A stretch of 64,000 nt of DNA from Armillaria gallica (GCA_037576215.1 JBANDB010000005.1:496001-560000), one strand, 5' to 3'. Positions 19,571 through 31,512 are shown, counted from the stretch's first letter. Program-made: numbers and translations. Notes: generated by a model from the sequence alone, not told the origin.

Positions 19571-22420
19571 CACATCAATTTATATACCTTAGTCTGACTC
19601 AATTATAAATATGAGACAAGCATTCACCCTATTAAACTTGGTGAACTGTTGTTGGTGTGGTCCTATCTGAGCTTTCAAGACAGCTGAAAACAATGCATAT
19701 ATTGTCATACATTGATGGAAGTTTCAACACCAACCAAGGTAAATAACCTATCCTGTTCATGTGTTTCCATGCTGATTTCTCACATGTAAGCATTGTCCAG
19801 GCACAATATGTTTGTTGCTGTAGAAGCAGAGAAAGATTCAAGTTCAGATAAAGACATTTTGGTAGGAGAGCTTGAAGGTAAGTTTTATCAATAATAATTA
19901 TATCGCTGAATGGAATGATGGTGCTACAGATATCAACAATGATATTAATAGTGGCTTATCCTCCCAGTAAGCTGAAGCACATTTGATCTATCAAAAATTT
20001 TATGTTAAAAAATATGAACAATGGCTGACAGGCCTCCTTGACTGATATAGGATGCCTGCAATACAAAAACCACCACTCATTCATGTGCAATTAAAATCCT
20101 GAGATCTTTTACTGAAGGATTAGAATTTATGGAGAGTCAAATGCATAGTATATCTAATGCTTCTTTACTGAGATTGCATTTTACAGTTCACTGCAGCTGA
20201 GTGAAGAAGAATTTATGATAATAACATAATTCGCCAATGCAAAACCCAAGCTACCAATCCACTCTGTTTTCTTGCCACCAATTACTCATAGATAAGTATA
20301 TCTTGAGGCTACCATGTCAGTTGAGCTCCAAGCCCTATTGAGGTCCATTTGTGGTGTCATCTAAATTCATGGTTCTGGTACTCTGGAAGTGTTGTCTATT
20401 CTATGAGAAGAGTGGATTGCAACACTTTCATAGAATAAAAAGATTATTGAGAGCACTATTGAAACATGGGTATGCCTAACTTCAGGAATGCTAAAAGATG
20501 CAGTTAGTGTAGTCTCTGGCTTTTATACCTGAGATGTAACTATGGTAGTAGTACCATATATCCATTATAACCCTAACTCCTACATTATCACCAATAATAA
20601 CAAGAAGTGAAGCCTGGCCCTCCCCTCCCCTCTATCTCTTTGATGTGGCTGGTATCCAAGCTAAGTACAGACAGTCTTCTGTCAAATAATACCAACAACT
20701 GCATGAAACCTGCTTCTTTCACAAGCAACAGTATCACTATGATCTTTTGGTGATTGACCAAGCTTTGACTGAGGTGGCAGTTGCACACACTATTTTATCT
20801 GAAATGGCTGGTTTGTTTTTGCAAAGTCAAAATCCCTTACTTGTGGTGGCAAAGAAGACCATGCCTCATCTAGAAGAATCACACTTTTATAATAAAGAAG
20901 AAGTACTGGTTCTTTCATCCCAAGTTGAAGGGAGAATCTAAAAGATTACTACAAATACAGTGAAAGTTGAATATAGCAACCATTCTGGCCTGCATACTGT
21001 TTTGTATACCAACATGCAAAAAGTCTTCAGAGTCAGAGTCAGTGACTATATGGAGATCCAAGCAGGGTCATATGCTGGTCAATCTAGGTGAGTGCAATAT
21101 GTGGAATATGTAGGAGAGCCATCCATCAATAAAGATTCTTGAAGCAAACATACTGCAAGAATAAAGGTCTTTAAATCAATGTAGGTAAATCTGTCAGCTG
21201 TTGCTACTCCTTTTTAATATTGTAATGACAGCATTTAATTGCTCATATTATATGACTAAGAAAACACAATATCCAGTATTTCATCTCCAACTCACCAGCT
21301 CCTTTGACAGGTTGTCATTTGAGGTGCACTCCAGTCTTATCCCTTGGAAAGATGTCTGTGTTTTGATAACAAAAGCAGGCTATTGATGCTGCACACAAAT
21401 AGGTAGATTGACTAACATGCTGTTACATCAGCTGACCATGAGTGGTCTGAGGATACAAATAATGTTTGATTGTTATTTTGCTGAAACACCTATAGAAACC
21501 TTCAACTACAATGACATTGTCAAGTCTATGTGAGGGTACAACTCTACTCTATTAAGTTTAATAGTAATTGCTGACTTTGGCCCTAGATCAACTTTGCCCC
21601 TGTTTGCATACCTTCCCTTGCAATATCTGCAGCATGCATTTCAATCCCCTAAGAGACACATGAACTCAATTTGAACAATGGTCCAATGTAACTTTTGTTG
21701 CTTTTTGGAAGGCTCAAAATAAAGCTTATGTGTGTGAAGAACAATGAAGGAAGACTCCTCCTGCTAATAACCAAGAAGATGGCCACTGGTCTCCCACTTG
21801 GGACCCTCACTCTGCCATGCTGTGAGCTAATTTCACAAGCTCTTTATCAGTCACTATCGAGCAGCACTGGTATTTTAATCTGAAGTTGAAAAGTATTGTC
21901 ATATGAGTGTATCTTGATAACAATTGTGAAAAGAACTGGGATGTGATTGTGATACTTGAGCTGCATGAAGAGATCACAGGTAACAGTTTTCCCAAGCCAC
22001 ATCTCCTCTATGCATCTGAATACATAGGATTATGGTTGATGGGTGGTCATACAAGGTGAACATTATGGCAAATATGTTGCACCATGCAATTCAAGCATCT
22101 GAGCAAAGATACACTTCAATAGCAGGTGTTTGTCATAGTTCTTTGCAAGAAGGAGATAAATACAGTCACAGGGGAAGACTTTTTGATTAATAGTGATAGG
22201 CTGTGCTTGGTGCCAGAGTCAGCAGAGAGCAAAAAGCTTAACAAGACATTGATGGAACAGCATAAAGGATTGCAGGACACTTAGATGTAAATCAATCAGG
22301 CTGTATTTAACATATTTATTACTTATACCATACACTATCGGTGCTTCTAGATTGTACTATTGATTTACAGTATTGAGCCATAATCACGATATTTAGAGGA
22401 GATATTTTCAATGTATATTC
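19571..22420 (+). mobile_element. AT-rich, stop-riddled element remnant with KOW-like segment
   Basis: An AT-rich block bounded by GC-richer sequence on both sides. Plus-strand text is protein-like but broken by stops every 20-60 codons. Readable pieces are PPLYLFDVAGIQAKYRQS, HYDLLVIDQALTEVAVAHTI and MAGLFLQSQNPLLVVAKKT, followed by DYMEIQAGSYAGQSR and WVQYVEYVG-type text at about 21,030-21,115, which resembles a KOW/SPT5-like motif (hydrophobic, G-x-Y-x-G-x-x-G). KOW-bearing ORFs are known passengers in agaricomycete repeats. No terminal repeats were found. The class of element is not settled. Confidence 0.4.
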
Positions 22421-22599
22421 CGTGTTGTGTCATTGACTTGGACGACGACGACGCTGGCGAGGACCGGCTATGAACGTGTTGCGCAGGATGACGAGGAAGG
22501 ACGTGATCACGTTCTCCGGGTGCGCATCACTCAAGAGCACTCGTTCTGCCAAACCCGCTTCCTAAAAGTTTTCACAGCCTCATTAACATTGATGAAACT

Positions 22600-23460
22600 G
22601 TTTTCAAGGCCAAGTCTCCCCGACCCTCAAACATGCACCTTTCACTTCCGTGAAATCGCCCGTCTCTACTAACTCCCTGCTAAATCGACCGTCCGCACTC
22701 CACAGCCACAGCACCCTCCGCGTGACTCCTCCCTCGACCAAGCACCCTCCATCCACGCCTGCACTCGGCGACGTCCCTCCCCACATAACGTCCCCCTCGT
22801 GCGCAAGTCCTCCGCACTGCACCCTCTCCGCGCACACTCGTTCCCCTCCTCCCAGCGTGCCGACTGCGAACGCGCGCACTCCGTTCATACTTCTGTAAAG
22901 CCCTCAGTTTGAATCAAGATAAATTATGGCAAGACTCACAGAGTGATAAATCAAGTGGTGCCTCCCGAAAACCAAGTCGCATCATCAACGGCGAGTTGCG
23001 ATCAGCAGACGAGGAAACGGATGGGAAGGGTGTGTCTTGTAGTCATATCGTCGGTCTACAGAACTAGTCAGTGTCGCTATCACGATCTCAGCCACTTGTG
23101 CTTACCGGTCGACTTCCACCACGCACGTCCATCTCTCTCCCCACAACCTCCTAGCTTCCCGCACGCGCCTTGAGCGGGGTAACATTCCCTCCCTCCTCTC
23201 CGCGTGCACGCCGAATATGAACGTCCTGCCCTCTGTAGTAAAGTCGTTAGTCTTAATCAATGGAAATCATCGAAAGACTTACCAGAATCGAGTGCATCCC
23301 GGTAACGTTGAGTATAGCCAACGAGTCGACAGTGACATCGATATCATTGGCCTGGAACTGGTCAGTAGAACCATTAGGAAGTTAGTCGAGCCTGCTTACC
23401 GCTTGCGTTTACTCTTGTCTGAGGTCCTCCGCACATCTTCCTAGTCTCTCGCCTGCGCAC
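22600..23460. repeat. Diverged duplicated block, copy 1
   Basis: Collinear with 24,930-25,830. Shared phrases include CTAACTCCCTGCTAAA versus ATAACTCCCTGCTAAA, GGATGGGAAGGGTG versus GAATGGGAAGGGTG, GTCTACAGAACT in both, and AAAGTCGTTAG in both. Splice-like dinucleotides are scattered through it, so it may be an exon/intron segment of an unknown gene duplicated at DNA level. Confidence 0.55.
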
Positions 23461-23639
23461 CTCCCAGCTCGTTAACGGATGGATGTGGCGGTACTGTGGA
23501 TTGTATTACTACACTATTATTAGTATTGAAGGATTGAGATAAGGAAGGCTTACCTTCATCCACGCCCGCCTTCATAACTACCCGTAAAACAACAATATTT
23601 GAGAAAAAGTCGAGGCACGAAGCAGAGGCGTAAGCTGCC

Positions 23640-24420
23640 AACCGTCGTAACCCCTGACCCTTGACAGAAACCCTTGACGGATAGATAGTCAGCGGAGGCG
23701 TGTACTAAATACCGTCGGCCGTAGCCCTAAAGGTCAGCCAGAAAGCAGGATAGGGAGATATCGCGTACATTGCATACAAAATTCAACACCAACATCTTGC
23801 CGTGAGCTATCTGAATGCCTCGATAGAAGGACACAGGCGGTCACGCAGTGCATGAGAGCCGTATTAGTCTTGTCCATCGAGGACCTGTAGATACCGTGTT
23901 AGCGAGAGTAATGAAGTCGGGCCACGTCGCATACCATCGCGCAGGTTGTACATTTGAGGACGAGGTGATCCATGCGGGCTCTGGGAGAATGTTAGAGAAA
24001 GCGGAACATTGTACAATGTTAGCACGCATACCTAGCGTCCATTGGCCGCATCTTTGAGTACATTCAAGACCGTCAACATGTTGTTAGTAGACCGTTATAG
24101 CTTTGAAAGAAAGCCTTAGCCTTACTTTTGTTGACTTTGCCCTGCACGTTTGTATCCATACGCTTCGTCAGATCCAGCACCGCGCATGAGATCTTGACGG
24201 CCGGTAGATGTGTTGAGAGCGGCAGACTGGGAGGGGGGAAGTTAAGGTCGTCGTCGAGCTTGCAGGCAACCAGTTGCTTTGACGTCCTCGTGCGGAAAAT
24301 GGTCGGGTCTTCTAGTCTTGTAAGAACGACGTGGCTACAAAGGGAGAAAAACAAGTTAGCTCGCAATAGAAAGATAGAGCGTAGAGCACGTACTGCATGA
24401 AAGTCGTCAAGACATGCTTG
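23640..24420 (-). pseudogene. Unidentified exon-rich gene segment
   Basis: Minus strand shows coding-like exons with splice-like borders: SAFSNILPEPAWITSSSN up to a possible GTATGC donor (about 23,932), then after CTACAG a long exon with GSHALRDRLCPSIEAF and IAHGKMLVLNFVCN up to GTACGC (about 23,770). An in-frame TAA interrupts the second exon in one frame. I do not recognise the family. It lies between the two duplicated blocks and may belong with one of them. Confidence 0.3.
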
Positions 24421-24929
24421 TTCTGACCATTAGAATAAGCCTAGGGAAAAATAAGTAAGCAAACGCCGAAACTGAGCAGCAGACAGATAACTTACCGTCA
24501 ACGGATAGGTGAGCTGGCGAGGAGAGGGTAAGAAATAGAGGAAATAGTAGCTTTGCAACTTTGCAAGCGAAGCGCGGCTCTCCTACCATTAAACCAGGTA
24601 CGTTGAGGGGGTATTCACGATGTCCTGAGGTGTATTAAAGTGAATAAAAATACAGAGAGAAAAAGAGAGCTCACCACATCGTCATCGTCGTCCAAAGCAA
24701 AGAATCGATCAATCAACGAACGGAAAAGGAAACAGAAACCGGTCACGAGACCAAACCCGTCCAGCTCGACAAAGTCGACAATGAGGCGTACGACGGTGGG
24801 AGACGCGCCATAAGATATGAGAAGACGAGAGGACATGACTTGAAGTTATTGGAGAAGGGGAGAGAGGGATGAGGCCTGGGCCTGAGGCCTTGAGGACCAG
24901 AGAGGAGAAAAGTGGGGATGAATGGGATT

Positions 24930-25830
24930 TGGACACCTCCCTCTATGCCGTGCCGCTTCTATGTCCTCCCCTTGTCTGCCTTCGTTCTCCCCCTCATCCG
25001 CATCCCGGCGCGACTTCCGTGATATCGCTCGTCCCTATAACTCCCTGCTAAAATGCGTCCACCTTCTTTTCTCCACGAGAATGCCCCTCTCTATAAAGAA
25101 TGGCCTCCTCCAGAGCCACAGCACCCGACCGTTGATGTCCCTTCCCGCATATGGTTCCTTTCACGCACACGCATATGTCCCTCCCGCATGCACGTCCCTC
25201 CCCGCACTCCATCCTCCCCTCCCCACACGCGCCGACTCTCAACGCTGCTGGCTAACTCCTGCTCTGTTTGTATTGCGTATTCTCTAGTAAACTCTTTAGT
25301 CTATATCGATAAAAAATGATGGCGAGGCCTACCATAGTGATGGATGGAGGGTAGAGTCTAGACCCAAAAATCCCATGCTGGACCCACCATACGAGTCGTC
25401 TCGTCAACGCGATGTTGAACCTAGCAAGCGAGGAGGCGAATGGGAAGGGTGGGTTTCGTAGTCGTCTACAGAACTGCTTAGTGGTGGGATGACGATCTCG
25501 GCTAAGTCTGCTTACTGGTCTACTTTGGTGCAAATCCATCTCCCTGCGCGCGTAGTGGTGTTCTGCACTCCCCGCACACATTCTGCGCACTCTCTTCTCT
25601 CCGTGTGTGCACCCACATCCGTTTCAAAGCTCTTTAGCAAAGTCGTTAGATTGAATCAACAGAAATTACCAAAATACTCACCAGATGTGTGATAAATCGA
25701 GTGCATTCAGTTGATGTCGAGCATAGCTAGAAACTAGTCAGTAGTGCCATTAGGATGACAGCCAAGTGGCTTACCGTGGGCCTTTACTCTCGTCCCACGT
25801 CCTCCGCACACTCTCCTAGCCTCCCGCGCG
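24930..25830. repeat. Diverged duplicated block, copy 2
   Basis: Counterpart of 22,600-23,460, about 2.35 kb to its right in the same orientation. Divergence is high, with many small indels, which points to an old duplication. A third, weaker relative is at about 17,950-18,270. Confidence 0.55.
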
Positions 25831-25895
25831 CACGTTAACTGACAGAGAAGGTAGGTTTCGGGGGACATTCGCTAGACTATTGCTGGTAAACAGTT

Positions 25896-26480
25896 TCAAG
25901 ATGGAACTAAAAAATGGCTTACGAAAACCACGCTTGAGGAGCTGCTGAGGTATCTACACTCGGCAGAAGCAGAGGTGCAACCTATAAACGGCCGTAGCCC
26001 AAGACATCGATGCTGGATTGACGAAATCTCGGATCGCACGCGGCAGGGAGTTGTTAATAACCCTAACTTCTCAGATCTCAGTCTTCGTAGTTTGCGAGAA
26101 AAGGTAAGCGAGAGCTGGCAGGTTTGGATTCCCGTTCCTTGTAGTATGGTGGTGTGATGCGCGAATTCAATGTTACCGACAGAAATGCGGGACTGGACCG
26201 ACTCTGAGCGTATTTTCACATCTGCGTTTGACAGGGAGCGAACACGTATAAGGCTCCCGGCCCCGTAAGACGAATATTTGGGTGTGTGCTGTATTTCGTG
26301 GGATGGAGGTGGTGGATGTAGGAGAAATTCGCGTCGCCGTCGAGGGTGGTGATGGTAAGAGATGGAGAAACAAGGGCAACGTGGGAGCTCATCACCCTGA
26401 CCTTGTACCACACGCGCCGGGCCGATAACGAATTCAAGGACCTCGACGTCACCATCTATCAAGCCGAGCGTCACCTTCCC
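25896..26480 (-). pseudogene. Unidentified gene relic
   Basis: Minus-strand frames switch within one continuous coding-like text: VTLGLIDGDVEVLEFVIGPA (about 26,474-26,415), then VWYKVRVMSSHVALVSPSL, TTLDGDANFSYIHHLHP and LTGPGALYVFAPCQTQM to about 26,216. The beta-rich pattern would suit a beta-sandwich or propeller blade. One frameshift separates the first two pieces. The family is not recognised. Confidence 0.35.
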
Positions 26481-26719
26481 TCATAGTCAAGTCTTCTCCT
26501 TCCCATCTGACTGCATTCTCTCCCGCGCACGCACGTTCTCCCTCCGCCGCGTGTCGTTCAACTGAGCGAGAGAAAGGATTTTAGCCTCAAGGATGGATTG
26601 AACAGTGAACGCCTTACCCAAGATCCACCCCTCGTCCCTGCGTGTACCAAAGGGCCATCCTTTGAGGCGATCAGAAGCCGCCTCTCGCTCGCTGAAGCGG
26701 CCATCGTCTTGGCGTAATC

Positions 26720-26775
26720 CTAGTCCCAGACTGAAGCTGGTGTTGGGACTGCATTGAAGGGATAGGAGCTTTTCC
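26720..26775. repeat. Short dispersed repeat shared with 7018-7065
   Basis: GAAGCTGGTGTTGGGACTGC and ATTGAAGGGATAGGAGC here match GAAGCTGGTGCTGGGACTGC and ATTGAAGGGATGGGAGC at 7018-7062. The match covers about 45 bp and flanks do not align. Confidence 0.6.
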
Positions 26776-27359
26776 ACGCCATGTCGACGCTTCCACAAAC
26801 GGACGTTCCTGGTTACACCCTGTGTCTGGTAGATGGCCAGTACACGTTAATGGGGTGCTGTACTTTGAAGTCGGCGTCTATTATGACATATGCATGACTG
26901 TTGACGCTGGAATCGAACCTTCAAGTTGCAAATTGTCCAGTCGTCGAGGGATGGACACGACTCCCTCATGGTCTTCCGCAACGACAAAAGTAGTGTTTCG
27001 CTACTGGATTCTATATATATTGAATCAGTACGAAAGTACGATAATTTCCGGAGATAGTTTTTGAAAGAGCGCGACCGTGGTTGAATACGAATCTTTAATC
27101 TACTATTTAATTGATTGTGATAATCTAAGTTCTACCGTCGACATCCGTTTCGATTACCCCTAGCAGTCCATTTCCGTGAAGTAGCAGTTCAGTTTGCAGA
27201 GGCACTAAGCAGGTGGGTCTTCTTTCACGACAGGCGCCAGCATATGTTCTCCAATTGTCTCATAAAAACATACTGCCCTCACTCTCACCTCTACGACCTC
27301 CCCTTCAATATCCACCGACCTCCCTTCTGCACGAAATCGGAGCAACAATCAATGATACT
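26776..27359. other. No recognisable gene
   Basis: Nothing supportable. A segment near 26,905-26,990 has a B-box-like string on the minus strand but no tRNA fold (see rejected items). Confidence 0.3.
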
Positions 27360-28290
27360 AGCTTACCTTTGCTGCGTAGTTTGTGCTTATTGACTCGGAT
27401 CGACGTGTACCAGCTCTGTTACTCCCTTCGATATCAGGGAAGATAACCTGCACAGCGTCAGAAACCAAGAAATGCTGAAGATGGGAGGGACTTACCGTTA
27501 TCGGGAAATCAGGATAAGTGCCACTAATCTGAACGCGGTCGTCCTTGAACAAAATGGATAGCTACTTACATTGCAGCTATCGAGGGGGAGGAAAACTCAG
27601 CTTTCGAGAGGGTGAAAGATTAAGTAAATACCTAGGGCAGAAACTGGTGATGAACATGATGTGTGGTACCCTATAGAGAGTAGAATCATCTAATGTATAT
27701 TTAGGGAGGTCGTAAAAATGACATTGTGTTTTCAACTGTTTTGCGGCTGTATCGAACGGAACGAGCGGAGGGAAAACATTAGTTAGCACAGGCAGGAACT
27801 GAACAGAGTGGTAGCTTACCATGGATGATGCGTAGGCTGACGAAGAAAAGAGAAAGAAATACCGGAAATGATACCTCATAGAAGAAACATGTCTTTGTCC
27901 AATAAATCGTTGGCTGGCATCCGCTTGACTCGTTCCCTGCAGTTGAAGCTGCTGCCGTTGTGGGTACGAGAAATAGCCTACACAAGGTCAGAACGGAGTA
28001 GATCATGGAAAATAAAAGAAAGCTCACCATTTTCAACGCCGAGCTTAACGGTGTCATCAGAGTCAAGGTCAAAGTGAAAAAGCAGATCAACGAGGGACGA
28101 TTGAGCTTGCCGGATGCGCGAAAAGTATCTAAATTCAATGTACTAGCATATGAAAGAAAGAAAACATACCATAAACCTATGAAAATGGACGATACCAACG
28201 GGGGAGAGGGTAGGGATGGTAGAGGGAAAAGATGCTGCACAGCCACTCGATCGTCGTGCGGTCCGGAGGGAGCAGGAGATAGCACGTGAT
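27360..28290 (-). CDS. Unidentified multi-exon gene, possibly intact in part
   Basis: Minus strand. An exon ending GIVHFHRFM at GTATGT (about 28,172) joins in phase to one reading IEFRYFSRIRQAQSSLVDLL and FHFDLDSDDTVKLGVEN (to GTGAGC, about 28,028), then GYFSYPQRQQLQLQGTSQAD and ASQRFIGQRHVSSMR (to GTATCA). Further exon-like pieces: PFDTAAKQLKTQCHFYDLPK with YTLDDSTLYRVPHIM, DDRVQISGTYPDFPIT, and VIFPDIEGSNRAGTRRSES up to GTAAGC at about 27,363. The first three exons join in phase with consensus borders, so this may be a real gene. I do not recognise the protein; the start codon is uncertain. Confidence 0.4.
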
Positions 28291-28490
28291 TGATAGGACC
28301 CTATAGGACCCCGGAACCTGCATTTATTTTGAAATATAAATATAAATATAATTTATGTTATTATATAATGGCCATAGCAACGGTTGGAGGAAACAGGCGG
28401 AAAGATGAGGAAAGGGAGTTTCGCCGCTCCGTCAATAGAGTGACCTGAAATGGTGAAATGAACGTCAAATCCCTGGTTGGATGCCTTACG

Positions 28491-28566
28491 TTTCCGCGCA
28501 TTTCCTCGCATTTCCTCGCATTTCCTCACATTTCCTCGCGTTTCCTCACGTTTCCTCACATTTCCC
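28491..28566. repeat. 10-bp minisatellite
   Basis: About seven and a half tandem copies of a 10-bp unit TTTCCTCRCR (R = A or G). Confidence 0.9.
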
Positions 28567-29019
28567 TTGGTCTTGTGTGGAAAAAACTTGCAAACTTGAT
28601 TTTTGTCCAGAAAACCACTTCATACTTAGGCATGTTCGCCTTTGCATTTGTTCCCTCGCCTCTTCCTTCTCTAGCTCGGTTCTGTGCCATTTCGCTATCT
28701 CCTCTTTATCATATTCCGGCCCCATTTGGCTAGAAATAAATGTTGGGACTAATAACTATTGAGGTAATCTAAATCTGTTGGAGAAACAGTATCATAAGCA
28801 TAGAAGGATTACAGCGCAAGACAGATGATCAATGCAGATGTGGCGGTAGAGCGTGAGTTCCGAAATGGGTTCTTAGATGCCCGATCAGTTTGAGATGTTG
28901 GCTGTATCTATTGCCGGGCTCACGACTATCATCGACGTTTCTACGTGTTGCAACTGGATATACAACACACAATGCACAGGTCTACTGAGGATAGGCATCA
29001 AAGACTCGAGAGAGTCGAT

Positions 29020-29150
29020 CATGTCACGCACGCAAATGATGTCACACTCGAAACGCAAATGCATTTGATCGAACGCAAATGCAATTTATTCAAATGCATG
29101 CATATGAACGCAAACGCAAATGCAAATGGAAACTCGCAAGGGAACGCAAG
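29020..29150. repeat. Cluster of CGCAAATGCA-type words
   Basis: Irregular repetition of (AA)CGCAAATGCA and its variants, including ATGCAAAT octamers, about eight times in 130 bp. Spacing is uneven, so it is a simple-sequence-like cluster and not a strict tandem repeat. Confidence 0.6.
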
Positions 29151-29310
29151 CGTGCAAGGGGAAAATGCAAAATTCTACGTGCCCGGTTTGTAGCAACGTA
29201 AATGTCGAAACAGACGCTTCGAACGGACTTTTTTTTGCTTGACCTTTGGGTGTAGTTACGAGGAGAGGAGGAGTGCCTGACATGCGCAGCGAGTCCATCA
29301 ATTACTCACC

Positions 29311-30707
29311 ATGGCTATTCCCAATCAGGAAATAGCTCCTTCACTGCCACCACCATTTTCGCCTGTGGATACAGAGCCGAGCCTGAGCCACACATTCTTC
29401 AAAGAGGCGAAACGCGCACAGGAGCAGAATAAGCGGGAAGTGCTGGACGAGCTACTAAGACGATTCACTGTTCCGGGACAAGGAACCGTTGCCTCCCCTA
29501 CTAGACTTGGATCTCGACGACGACTTTTTCACCGCCAAAACATCAAGCACCTCCTCGTTGCTCCTAGCCATCGCATCCTCATCTCAACATCGCCATTCCC
29601 CACCAACATGCGCGCCAACTCTCTCTGCAGCGACACCCGCACCACCCATAGCGTCTACATCATCCGTCTCATCACTTGTCACACACTCACAGACCCTCCC
29701 ATCACTATGGATGAACACATTCCTCCCACCACATGCACCGCCCTCTCCCTCCGCACACGCTAGCCTCGATTCCCTCTTCGACCACCACACCGAGCCACCC
29801 CGCCCACACTCCGTCGTCCCGGTTGAAATATCGCAAGATGCCCCCTTCGCACCACACGGCAGTGCTTTGGAGACGTCTTCTATCGTGTCCATCCCTCCGA
29901 GTGGTGCACCAGGCTATCGCGGAGAAGGCTACAACTGGGACAAAGGGTTCTCCAAGGACCTGGAGACGGACCTGGCAAACAAAGAGAATTAACATGAACG
30001 CGCACCGTCTGCTCCTCCTCTGAATATGGGAGACAGCATGAAGAAGAAGATGGGCGATATAGAGTTGAAGGGGAGGAGAGACGGCTCTGTGCGGGTGCTC
30101 GAGCCAACACTAGCGAATTCGGTGAGAACCACGCTTCTCTGATGGCATCAAATTAATTGTACGCAGATCCGGCCACACCTCCCTGCTCTCTCCCGTCTCC
30201 CGTGCACATGGACGCTCCTGTACTTCCTCGGCCAGCACGGCATATCCCTCAACACGCTCTACTCATGATCCGAGCAGATCAAGCCAGCTGGTGCACTCAT
30301 CGTGGTCAAGGACAACGGCGACACCATCTTTGGCACGTTCGACGGAATACGGTAGAGCAGGGGAAAGGGTTACTACGGCAGCGGAGAATTGTGTGTTTCC
30401 CTTCCCTTCCCACCTCTTCCCAGCTAACATGTCATGTAGATTCCTATGACGATACTCCAACACCAAACTCTCAGTGTACAAAACCACTGGGAGGAACGAC
30501 TATATTGCTCTCTGCGAGCCGGACTACCTGAGCTTTGGAGGCGGAGACGGGTCGTATGGGTTGTATGTGGACAAGAGCCTGCTAGAGGGCTTGTCGGCGT
30601 GGTGTCTGATGTTTGGGAATGACGTGTTGTGTTCGCCTGGGAGGATGCGGGCCGGAGGAGCGGTGCCGTTTGAGTGTGTGGGCTTGGAGATGTGGCGCGT
30701 AGGGTAG
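29311..30707 (+). pseudogene. OXR1-like TLDc protein relic, copy A (longest)
   Basis: Exons about 29,311-30,121, 30,167-30,390 and 30,440-30,707; introns match those of copy B. The start MAIPNQEIAPSLPPP is followed by KEAKRAQEQNKREVLDELL, a frameshift near 29,475, an acidic LLDLDLDDDFF segment, a Ser/Pro-rich linker, and GYNWDKGFSKDLE just before the TLDc domain: IRPHLPALSRLP, GTFDGIR, GKGYYGSGE, YIALCEPDYLSFGGGDGSY, VPFECVGLEMW. TLDc proteins (OXR1 family) protect against oxidative stress and bind the V-ATPase. Stops at 29,990 (TAA), 30,266 (TGA), 30,353 (TAG) and 30,447 (TGA) replace Trp, Trp, Gln and Trp codons that copy B mostly keeps. Only about 90 bp upstream of the ATG is shared with copies B and C. 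Confidence 0.88.
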
Positions 30708-30790
30708 ATCTTTAATGCTAATTTCAATGCGAGCTGTGTGATATCCTCAATGCCTTCTTGCCATTCATTGTAAGGGGACCATATTTTGTT

Positions 30791-30878
30791 GTAGCACTGG
30801 AGCACACTGGTTAATACGGCTCACTTCCGAGGTTCGATTCCTCCTTGCATACATACTCCGCATTACATGCCTGTTTTT
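30791..30878 (+). repeat. SINE-like tRNA-derived copy, family 2 (a)
   Basis: TGGTTAATACGGCTC, then GAGGTTCGATTCCTC (B-box in a T-arm-like stem), then CTTGCATACATACTC and TTTTT at 30,874-30,878. Homologous to copies near 32,332, 33,766 and 44,441. Confidence 0.6.
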
Positions 30879-31423
30879 ATGCCCGCCATTCTACGTGAAC
30901 TCAGTGGAACATTAGAGATCATTCTCCGGAGTGAAAAGCTAGGAAAAGTATTGCCTTCACAAGAGAGGTACGTGGAGAGGAAGAGTCGAACCTTGAGTGC
31001 TGGGCGGTTACTAGAACTGCTGCATGCACTACCCATGTCCGCACAGAAGGAGGGAGTACTACTCATTATGCTGAGTTCGAGAAATACCGTACGTATCTCG
31101 GAACGGTCCCCCTCAATGCAAAGAAAAGGGGACAAAAACCACCCAGATACTATTTCTTCCATCCGCACGCATTAATCAAAAACCCTTCTTCTTGGAACAA
31201 AAAAAAAAGTACGTCCCTGAAGAAAAGAAGGGGATTCAAATGGCTCTCTCTTTCTTCTTGCAGGGTTTGGAACTTTCGCCCACCGCCCTCAGACGTATTT
31301 GATTGGGAGCACCCATGAAATGCTTGACACGGCGTTGATTCCCTCCTTCACGCTACCATGATCAAATTTTTGCCTCCCACTCGTGGGGGCCTAAGAAAAC
31401 CACAAGGAAGTTGAACCAAGAAG
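30879..31423. repeat. Repeat shared with 44,527-44,690; otherwise no gene
   Basis: 30,879-31,060 matches 44,527-44,690 closely (TACGTGGAGAGGA(A/G)GAGTCG, TTGAGTGCTGGGC). A related segment lies at 34,436-34,470. The minus strand carries a further B-box-like GGTTCGACTC. Nothing recognised in 31,176-31,423. Confidence 0.5.
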
Positions 31424-31512
31424 AAAAAAAGGCAACATTTAGAATCCTACAGATTTGGATATAGGGAATCGAACCCCTTGGCTGGAGAGGCCATTTCCTC
31501 TGAGCTAGGATG
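31424..31512 (-). repeat. SINE-like tRNA-derived copy, family 3 (a)
   Basis: On the minus strand: A-box TAGCTCAGAGG (31,507-31,497), B-box GGTTCGATTCC, then CTATATCCAAAT and a run of seven T (31,430-31,424). Related to 33,078-33,170. Confidence 0.6.

Noticed and set aside
26890..27000. Possible tRNA gene on the minus strand (GAAGGTTCGATTCCAGC)
   Set aside because: The T-stem does not pair, there is no A-box and the ends do not form an acceptor stem.
29584..29995. Minus-strand ORFs of 96-102 codons with CxC-like residues
   Set aside because: They are antisense shadows of the Ser/Pro-rich linker of the OXR1-like relic.
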